Shown: positions 6,081 through 10,531 of the stretch, piece after piece
How the letters are laid out: every line of letters begins with the position of its first letter
Numbering within the stretch: the first letter of the stretch is position 1
Source of the DNA: Pseudomonadota bacterium
GTDB lineage: Bacteria > Pseudomonadota > Alphaproteobacteria > Rhizobiales > Hyphomicrobiaceae
Direction: 5' to 3'
Length of the DNA: 10,531 nt
NCBI GenBank assembly: GCA_023428365.1
Contig: JAEYYQ010000144.1
Span: forward strand, 1 to 10,531
Made by a program: the position numbers and the translations under genes
Notes under the pieces: generated by a model
What the model saw: the letters and a program-made list of their open reading frames with translations, nothing else
Database searches by the model: none
What the model was told of the DNA's origin: nothing

Positions 6081-7142
6081 ATGGATCGCGAGAACCTTGA
6101 ACGGCTACGCGCCAAGTACGGAACGGCAGGGGCCGGGGATGTGCATGATCCTGAGTTCAAGAAGGTCGTGGACATTCTATTTTCCGATGCGGAACGGCGC
6201 GCAAAGCCGTATGAGGGCGTTTCGACATTCCTGGACGCGCCATTGCGCACGGATGCCGCAACGCATGACGATTTTGGCGGTCTGGATGTGGCGCTCGTCG
6301 GAGTGCCGATGGACCTCGGCGTCACCAATCGCCCAGGCGCCCGGCTTGGTCCGCGCGCCGTTCGCCAGATCGAACGGGTGGGTCCTTATCACGAAACCCA
6401 CAAGATCGTGCCCGCCAGTCTCGTGAAACTGGCCGACATCGGCGACGTACCGTTTCGCAGCCGCTACAGCCTTGCGGACAGTCACGAGGATATTGAGACG
6501 TTCTATACGCGCCTTCATGCGGCCGGTGTGATCCCGGTGTCTGTCGGCGGGGATCACTCGATGACGCTGCCGATCCTCAGGGCTTTGGGCCGCGACCGAC
6601 CGGTCGGGTTGCTCCATATCGATGCGCATTGCGATACGGGTGGGCCATTCGAGGGCTCGAAATTTCATCACGGCGGACCGTTTCGTGAGGCCGTGCTCGC
6701 GGGGGTTCTCGATCCGCAGCGTACGATTCAGATCGGTATTCGCGGTAATGCCGAATATCTATGGGAGTTTTCGCGCGATAGCGGCATGACGGTCATCCAT
6801 GCGGATGAGTTTATGCGCCTCGGTATCGACGCGACGATTGCCCGGATGCGTGAGGTATTGGGTTCCGGGCCGACCTACATCACGTTCGATATCGATGCGC
6901 TCGATCCGGGCATAGCACCGGGGACCGGTACTCCGGAAGTTGGCGGGCTGCTGTCGCGCGAGGCGATGGCTTTGATCCGGGGCGCGGCCGGTCTGGATAT
7001 CATCGGCGGCGACGTGGTGGAGGTGGCGCCTCAGTATGACACTACGACCGCGACGGCCCAGGCAGGCGCGCAGATGCTGTTCGAGATCGTTTCGGTGATC
7101 GCGATGGCTTGCGCGCGCCGCCGTGAGGTGGCGACCGCCTGA
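6081..7142 (+). CDS. Agmatinase/arginase-family ureohydrolase
   Basis: Binuclear metal (normally Mn) hydrolase that removes urea from a guanidino compound; cytoplasmic, 353 residues. The signature motifs are complete: GGDHS with His159, DAHCD with Asp181, His183 and Asp185, and FDIDALDPG with Asp270 and Asp272. NRPGARLGPRAVR (83-95) is also characteristic. It most resembles the agmatinase, guanidinobutyrase and guanidinopropionase side of the family rather than arginase itself. About 65 N-terminal residues precede the first core strand, so it is longer than E. coli SpeB (306 residues). The start is ATG 6081, with GAGAGGG (6067-6073) seven bases upstream. An in-frame TTG at 6030 has no such site and nearly abuts the terminator. 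The 3' end abuts the oppositely oriented dehydroquinase-like gene with no gap. The true substrate (agmatine, guanidinobutyrate, guanidinopropionate or guanidine) cannot be decided. Confidence 0.9.
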   Translation: MDRENLERLRAKYGTAGAGDVHDPEFKKVVDILFSDAERRAKPYEGVSTFLDAPLRTDAATHDDFGGLDVALVGVPMDLGVTNRPGARLGPRAVRQIERVGPYHETHKIVPASLVKLADIGDVPFRSRYSLADSHEDIETFYTRLHAAGVIPVSVGGDHSMTLPILRALGRDRPVGLLHIDAHCDTGGPFEGSKFHHGGPFREAVLAGVLDPQRTIQIGIRGNAEYLWEFSRDSGMTVIHADEFMRLGIDATIARMREVLGSGPTYITFDIDALDPGIAPGTGTPEVGGLLSREAMALIRGAAGLDIIGGDVVEVAPQYDTTTATAQAGAQMLFEIVSVIAMACARRREVATA

Positions 7143-7574
7143 CTATTGGCGGGCAATCCGCAGCGCCGCATCGAGGGCAGAAAAATACCCATCGAGGCCC
7201 AGCCCGAGGATAACGCCCTTGGCTGCTGACGCGGTTACAGAGTGAATATTGCGGGCATAGTGGTTGGTCAGATGGATCTCAACCACGGGCACCTTGATCC
7301 CGAGCATGCAATCACGCAGCGCGTATCCTGCATATGAAAAACCGCCTGGATTGAGCACGATTGCGTCGACGTTGCTGCGATGAGCTTCCTGCAGCCGTTC
7401 GATCGCCTCGCCCTCGATGTTGGAATACACGATCTCAATTTCGTAGCCGTTTGCGGCAGCGTGACTGCGAAGTTTCTCATCCAGTTCCGCCGCGGTCGTC
7501 TTTCCGTACACTTCCGGTTGGCGAATTCCGAGCCAGTTCAGATTGGCTCCTTGTAGTACGAGTATTCTCGTCAC
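7143..7574 (-). CDS. Divergent type II 3-dehydroquinate dehydratase-like protein
   Basis: A 143-residue protein with the flavodoxin-like AroQ fold. The classical enzyme dehydrates 3-dehydroquinate to 3-dehydroshikimate as a dodecamer. Retained: NLNWLG (Asn13), GIRQPEVYG with Arg18 and the catalytic Tyr23, Asn75 in NPGG, Glu99 and catalytic His101 in EIHLTN, and Arg108. Changed: the usual THTS after NPG is SYAG, so the substrate-binding His81 is Tyr81. The segment after Arg108 is about three residues shorter, losing the usual FR(R/H)HS with its substrate-contacting Arg112. It may therefore be a catabolic paralogue with a different substrate, or a weakened enzyme, rather than the biosynthetic aroQ. 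GTG 7574 overlaps the TetR gene's TGA by four bases (GTGA), with GGGAGA upstream, so the pair is translationally coupled. Confidence 0.85.
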   Translation of the reverse strand: MTRILVLQGANLNWLGIRQPEVYGKTTAAELDEKLRSHAAANGYEIEIVYSNIEGEAIERLQEAHRSNVDAIVLNPGGFSYAGYALRDCMLGIKVPVVEIHLTNHYARNIHSVTASAAKGVILGLGLDGYFSALDAALRIARQ

Positions 7575-8296
7575 CGTTTTCTCCCTGCTTTCACTGTAGG
7601 TGCCTTGATTTGTTTTTTGCGTCCGTTTCCATTTCCCCCATCTGCCCCATAAGCGGCCTGAACAGTTCGGAGAAATGAAGGATAGAGAATATCCAGGCGA
7701 TCGAAGTTTCCGGCGTCCTGCGTGATGGTGCCGGCCGCGTTGACGATGCTGACAGCCTGCACGACGATCTCCGTCACCGGTGCGGTAGATTTGATCTCGC
7801 TGCGCTGCATCGCGCTTCTGACGCCCGCTTCGATGTCGGATGACAGCACGCGAGCAAACCTCTGTAGCGTGGAGCGCGCCTTTTCCCCGATGACGTCACT
7901 GTCATTGCGCATGCGGGTGATCAGGCTCCAATGCTTGCCTCCCGGGCCACGATTGAATTTCGTGTAGCGCTCGCGATTGAAAGCGTGGATGCCTTTGACT
8001 TTCTCCGCGAAGGTGCGCGTGTCATCGCGCCAGATGCTGGCCATGCGTGCCAGGGTGCCGTTGACATAATCCTCAAGGACCTCCTCCAGCAGCTTCTGCT
8101 TGTTGCCGAAGTGGTAGTGGATATTGGCGCGGGTGATGCTGAGTTCAGAGGCAATGTCGCCGAAGCTGACACCGCGATAACCATGGCAGATAAAAAGGTC
8201 GGTCGCTGTGGACTTGATCTTCTCGCGCATGCTTTCGCGTGGGCGCGCGCGGTCGGGCCGGTTCACCAAGGCAATTTCCTGTTGCTGTACAGGCAT
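7571..8296 (-). CDS. TetR/AcrR-family transcriptional regulator
   Basis: DNA-binding repressor-type protein of 241 residues. The N-terminal TetR domain (about 24-75) contains ATDLFICHGYRGVSFGDIA and the helix-turn-helix ending in NIHYHFGNKQKLLEEVL. The rest is the helical ligand-binding and dimerisation region, with no recognisable ligand class. The last 20 or so residues are Gly/Lys/Arg-rich and probably disordered. ATG 8296 gives a 23-residue lead before the domain; an internal ATG at Met23 is a possible alternative, and neither has a strong ribosome binding site. It is the first gene of a two-gene operon with the dehydroquinase-like protein and diverges from the ABC importer operon. It likely controls its own operon, and possibly the importer, through the dyads at 8384-8448. 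Its inducer is unknown. Confidence 0.9.
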   Translation of the reverse strand: MPVQQQEIALVNRPDRARPRESMREKIKSTATDLFICHGYRGVSFGDIASELSITRANIHYHFGNKQKLLEEVLEDYVNGTLARMASIWRDDTRTFAEKVKGIHAFNRERYTKFNRGPGGKHWSLITRMRNDSDVIGEKARSTLQRFARVLSSDIEAGVRSAMQRSEIKSTAPVTEIVVQAVSIVNAAGTITQDAGNFDRLDILYPSFLRTVQAAYGADGGNGNGRKKQIKAPTVKAGRKR

Positions 8297-8383
8297 GTTC
8301 TCATGAGCCTTTGAGCTTGGGGCAGCCCTTATTGCATTGCAGAACCGAGGGTCGCGAGCAAGGATTTGCTACGCATAGGAGAC

Positions 8384-8403
8384 CCCTGCCGATGGTTGCA
8401 GGG
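8384..8403. promoter_or_regulatory. Dyad 1: CCCTGC-N8-GCAGGG
   Basis: A perfect 6-bp inverted repeat spanning 20 bp, about 88 bases upstream of the TetR start codon. It is the leftmost of three consecutive 20-bp dyads. Its arms differ from those of the other two, so it may be a leader hairpin of the TetR transcript rather than a binding site for the same protein. Confidence 0.4.
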
Positions 8404-8405
8404 TG

Positions 8406-8425
8406 GTTCGTCGTATGGTACGAAC
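8406..8425. promoter_or_regulatory. Dyad 2: GTTCGT-N8-ACGAAC, candidate operator
   Basis: A perfect 6-bp inverted repeat spanning 20 bp, a usual size for a TetR-family operator. It overlaps TACCAT on the minus strand (8415-8420), a possible -10 box for the TetR operon, 17 bases from the weak -35 match TTGCAC (8443-8438) inside dyad 3. Confidence 0.45.
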
Positions 8426-8428
8426 ACA

Positions 8429-8448
8429 CTGACTTACGTGCAAGTCAG
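8429..8448. promoter_or_regulatory. Dyad 3: CTGACTT-N6-AAGTCAG, best candidate TetR operator
   Basis: A perfect 7-bp inverted repeat spanning 20 bp, the strongest of the three. It lies between the divergent TetR and importer genes and covers the possible -35 of a minus-strand promoter, so occupancy would repress the TetR operon. The assignment to the neighbouring TetR protein is inference from position and symmetry. Confidence 0.5.
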
Positions 8449-8667
8449 GGGACGTGCATGAGGTCAGGGGAGGTCGTTGGCGGCGCATGCTTGCGATCAT
8501 GTTCAGTGTGCAGAGCGATATGCCGTTCGCCGAATTCATCATCACTGACGTTTCGGCGTGGCGTGCCTGTTGAACATTCAGATTGACATCGCGCAACCCT
8601 GACGCCGTAAGGCGGCATGTCGCGGGAGTAACGAGACTATAGCCTTCCAAAACAAAGAGTTTTAATG

Positions 8668-8685
8668 GAGAGCTGTGTGGCTCTC
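8668..8685 (+). repeat. Dyad GAGAGC-N6-GCTCTC in the importer leader
   Basis: A perfect 6-bp inverted repeat that ends 27 bases before the start codon of the solute-binding protein, ahead of its ribosome binding site (AGGGAG, 8699-8704). It may form a hairpin in the leader that stabilises the mRNA or act as an operator. There is no direct evidence for either. Confidence 0.35.
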
Positions 8686-8712
8686 AGCTAACTGCAAAAG
8701 GGAGATGTGTAA

Positions 8713-10059
8713 ATGAAGCGAAAGAACTGGCTGCTCGGAGCAGCTGCTGCCATCGGAGTGGCGGCCGCTGGTATGAGCGCGCAGGCGGCCGATAAAGTCG
8801 TCAATATCTGGCATACCGAGCCGAACCCGGCGACGAAGGCGGCTGTCGACGAGATCATCAAGGATTTCGAGAAGGCCAATCCTGGCATCAAGATCGTCCA
8901 GGAAGCGATCGGCTGGGGTGACCTCGACAAGAAGATGCAGGCTGCTTTGGCGTCGGGCGCTTTCCCCGAGGCTGCGCATGGCCAGACCTATGTTGAGCGC
9001 TCTCTGTCGGCCAAGGGGCTTCTGCGCCCGCTTAACGACGTGATCGAGTCGATCGGTGAGGACGACATCTTCGATGTCGTGAAGAAACTCGACTACAATC
9101 CGAAGGACAAGAAATACTACGGTCTGGCCCACGCCGTTGGCGTCGACCTGATGGTTTACCGCAAGGATTTCTTCCGCGATGCCGGCCTGGATCCCAACAA
9201 GGCTCCGGCAACTTTCGCTGAATTCAAGGACATGATGGTCAAGCTGACCGACAAGAGCAAAGGCCGCTACGGTCTGAGCCTCGCCGGCCCCGGCTTCTTC
9301 ATGAACGAAGACCTTTATATGTGGGTTGGCTCGAATGGTGGCCGCCTGTTCGACGAGAACGGCCGTCCGACCTTCACCGAGAAGCCGGTTCTCGAGGTTC
9401 TGCAGTTCTGGAAGGAGCTGAATGACTGCTGCTTGGCACCCGATTGGCTGAGCCGCGATTATCTCGCGACCTTTGCCGATCTGGCAACGGGCAAGACTGC
9501 GCTGATCATGGGTTGGGGCCGTGGCAGCGGCTACTTCGAGCAGTACGCTCCGGAGCTGGTTGCCAAGGGTGACATCGGTGTGTTCGAAACGAAGCCGATC
9601 GGTCCGTCGGGCAAGACTTCCCTGACGCAGTTCGATAGCGAGCCGTGGATGATCTTCAAGGATTCGAAGAATCCGGAAGAGGCTGCTGCGTTCTTGAAGT
9701 TCTTCTACAAGCCGGAGAACTACATCAAGTACATCAAGTCGGTTCCGGTTCACTTCTTCCCGATCACCAAGTCGCTCCGCACCAATCCGGAATACCTGGC
9801 GATCCCGGACATCAAGAAGTGGGGTTTCTGGACCGACGCTCAGCATAAGGTGATTGAGAACGACGAGCCGAAGCCGGTCATGATCACCGAGTGGGACGAT
9901 CTTGATCTGCCGTTCATCGCCGAGATCGCCGGCTCTACCATCCTGATCGACATGGTCACTGACGTCGTGAAGGGCGGCAAGACGCCGGAAGAGGCCGCGA
10001 AGCGGGCTCAGGGCCGCGCCGAAACGCTGATCACCCAGCTCGGCTACAAGAAGTGGTAA
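8713..10059 (+). CDS. ABC sugar importer, periplasmic solute-binding protein (family 1)
   Basis: Periplasmic receptor of 448 residues for a MalE/UgpB-type ABC importer. It captures the substrate and delivers it to the membrane permeases. A signal peptide (MKRKNWLLG, then an Ala-rich core) ends in AQA near residue 25. The mature N-terminus VVNIWHTEPNPATKAAVDEIIKDF, the AGLDPNKAPATFAEF segment and TGKTALIMGWG are typical of family 1 binding proteins, and the length is normal. Such proteins mostly bind sugars, sugar alcohols or glycerol phosphate esters; the ligand here cannot be read. AGGGAG (8699-8704) lies eight bases upstream of ATG 8713. It is the first gene of an operon continuing into a permease, separated by a strong hairpin that probably keeps this product more abundant than the permeases. 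Codon use looks biased toward a well-expressed gene (for example AAG for most Lys). Confidence 0.93.
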   Translation: MKRKNWLLGAAAAIGVAAAGMSAQAADKVVNIWHTEPNPATKAAVDEIIKDFEKANPGIKIVQEAIGWGDLDKKMQAALASGAFPEAAHGQTYVERSLSAKGLLRPLNDVIESIGEDDIFDVVKKLDYNPKDKKYYGLAHAVGVDLMVYRKDFFRDAGLDPNKAPATFAEFKDMMVKLTDKSKGRYGLSLAGPGFFMNEDLYMWVGSNGGRLFDENGRPTFTEKPVLEVLQFWKELNDCCLAPDWLSRDYLATFADLATGKTALIMGWGRGSGYFEQYAPELVAKGDIGVFETKPIGPSGKTSLTQFDSEPWMIFKDSKNPEEAAAFLKFFYKPENYIKYIKSVPVHFFPITKSLRTNPEYLAIPDIKKWGFWTDAQHKVIENDEPKPVMITEWDDLDLPFIAEIAGSTILIDMVTDVVKGGKTPEEAAKRAQGRAETLITQLGYKKW

Positions 10060-10099
10060 GCGCAGGATAGTTTTTCCTATCGCTTTCCGGTTTTGCTCC

Positions 10100-10130
10100 T
10101 CCCGCATCGAGCGCCACGCTCGATGCGGGA
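10100..10130 (+). terminator. 13-bp intercistronic hairpin between binding-protein and permease genes
   Basis: Bases 10100-10112 pair perfectly with 10118-10130 around the loop GCCAC. The T run (10146-10153) begins 15 bases later rather than directly after the stem, with a tiny GCTT/AAGC hairpin between. It is therefore more likely a partial terminator or an mRNA 3'-end stabiliser for the binding-protein message than a full stop. Such elements are common between binding-protein and permease genes of ABC operons. Confidence 0.7.
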
Positions 10131-10163
10131 CGGCTTTTGAAGCTGTTTTTTTTATTCGGTCCC

Positions 10164-10531
10164 ATGACGCAACCAAATGACATCGTCGCCGCGACGCAAG
10201 TTCCGACGCCCGTTATCAAAAAAGGGGTGATGCGAACACCGCGCCCACGGCGTATGCCAGAGCATTGGAGGGGCTATGTCTTGTTGGCGCCTGCTGTTCT
10301 GATGGTGGCAGCGCTTATTCTGTATCCGGTCGGTTATTCCTTCTGGATCAGCCTCCATTCCAAGCACGCCTATATGCCGATCCAGACGTTCGTCGGGCTG
10401 GAGAACTATCGCTATTTCCTGTTCGAGGATGAGGACTTCTGGCGGTCGCTCAAGCTCGGTATCATCTTCACGATCGGCTCGCTTTTCTTCCAGGTTCTGG
10501 TCGGTGGCGGCGCAGCGCTGCTGCTCAACGA
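10164..10531 (+). CDS. ABC sugar importer permease (MalF/UgpA-like), N-terminal part
   Basis: Inner-membrane permease subunit cut by the right edge after 122 codons. A cytoplasmic N-terminus of about 37 residues is followed by a first membrane segment (about 38-64, LLAPAVLMVAALILYPVGYSF), a periplasmic stretch with FVGLENYRYFLFEDEDFWRSL, typical of the MalF/UgpA family, and a second membrane segment starting near residue 98. The EAA loop that contacts the ATPase lies beyond the window. The start is uncertain. ATG 10164 has only a weak upstream site; an internal ATG at 10230 has AGGGG but too close. Either leaves the membrane core intact. It is in the operon of the solute-binding protein, 104 bases downstream. 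A second permease and possibly an ATPase gene are expected to follow. Confidence 0.88.
   Translation, partial: MTQPNDIVAATQVPTPVIKKGVMRTPRPRRMPEHWRGYVLLAPAVLMVAALILYPVGYSFWISLHSKHAYMPIQTFVGLENYRYFLFEDEDFWRSLKLGIIFTIGSLFFQVLVGGGAALLLN

Larger units (their letters stand above)
8297..8712. other. Divergent regulatory region between tetR-type gene and ABC importer
   Basis: A 416-base stretch without a credible gene. It holds three consecutive 20-bp dyads (8384-8448), a pair of direct repeats GTCAGGGGA (8444-8452 and 8463-8471), a perfect TTGACA at 8583-8588 whose -10 partner 17-18 bases on is poor, a small CGCC-GTAA-GGCG hairpin (8603-8614) and a dyad at 8668-8685 close to the importer start. 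The importer's leader may be long. I found no tRNA, known riboswitch or small-RNA signature. Confidence 0.6.

Noticed and set aside
8384..8448. A guanidine riboswitch (mini-ykkC type) suggested by adjacent hairpins near a ureohydrolase
   Set aside because: The loops lack the paired ACGR tetraloops of that class, and the hairpins are not upstream of the ureohydrolase.
8583..8612. TTGACA as the -35 box of the importer promoter
   Set aside because: The hexamer is perfect but 16-18 bases downstream there is only CGTAAG/GTAAGG, a poor -10 box. Kept only as a note in the intergenic entry.
8369..8650. A possible small gene on the minus strand in the TetR-importer intergenic region
   Set aside because: It has no ribosome binding site, no recognisable domain, and overlaps the dyad array, so it is more likely chance.
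8662..10176. A 504-codon open frame on the minus strand, longer than the gene it overlaps
   Set aside because: It is antisense to the solute-binding protein gene, whose product is clearly recognisable with signal peptide and ribosome binding site. The antisense product has no recognisable domain and is a by-product of biased codon use.
1..10531. CRISPR arrays, insertion sequences, tRNA or rRNA genes, prophage genes
   Set aside because: No repeated spacer pattern, transposase, terminal repeats or RNA gene signatures were seen anywhere in the window.

Overview
The window looks like chromosome from an alphaproteobacterium of the Rhizobiales, most likely near the Bradyrhizobium/Rhodopseudomonas/Afipia group. 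The pointers are a moderately high GC content, DUF1236 and DUF2147 secreted proteins, two matches to the alphaproteobacterial general-stress (EcfG) promoter consensus, and a MalE/UgpB-type ABC sugar importer. No phage, transposon, CRISPR or RNA gene was recognised. Taxonomy is inferred from gene content only.

Left part (1-3860). A DEAD-box RNA helicase runs off the left edge on the minus strand. A 377-base intergenic region with an 11-bp inverted repeat separates it from a divergent secreted DUF2147 protein (1187-1846). Next comes a tight two-gene operon: a metallo-beta-lactamase-fold hydrolase (1933-2808) and an aldo/keto reductase (2820-3860). The ribosome binding site of the hydrolase lies inside a 12-bp hairpin that has a possible competing structure. 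The enzyme pair could form a dehydrogenase plus lactonase route, but that is inference.

Middle part (3861-6023). Two small secreted proteins flank a minus-strand DsbA-family protein that has only one active-site cysteine. They are an unrecognised protein (3987-4505) and a DUF1236 protein with a disordered middle (5268-5960). Each is preceded by GGAAC-N16-TGTT, which suggests that both belong to the general stress regulon. A strong intrinsic terminator at 5987-6023 ends this part.

Right part (6024-10531). An agmatinase/arginase-family ureohydrolase (6081-7142) meets, with no gap, a minus-strand operon of a TetR regulator and a divergent type II dehydroquinase-like protein (7143-8296). The two minus-strand genes overlap by 4 bases. 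The dehydroquinase-like protein lacks two substrate-binding residues of the classical enzyme. A 416-base regulatory region holding three consecutive 20-bp dyads separates the TetR gene from a divergent ABC importer operon. That operon consists of a solute-binding protein (8713-10059), a 13-bp hairpin, and the start of a MalF/UgpA-type permease cut by the right edge. A reasonable reading is that the TetR protein controls its own operon and perhaps the importer, and that the dehydroquinase-like enzyme acts on the imported compound or something derived from it. The substrate is not visible in the sequence.
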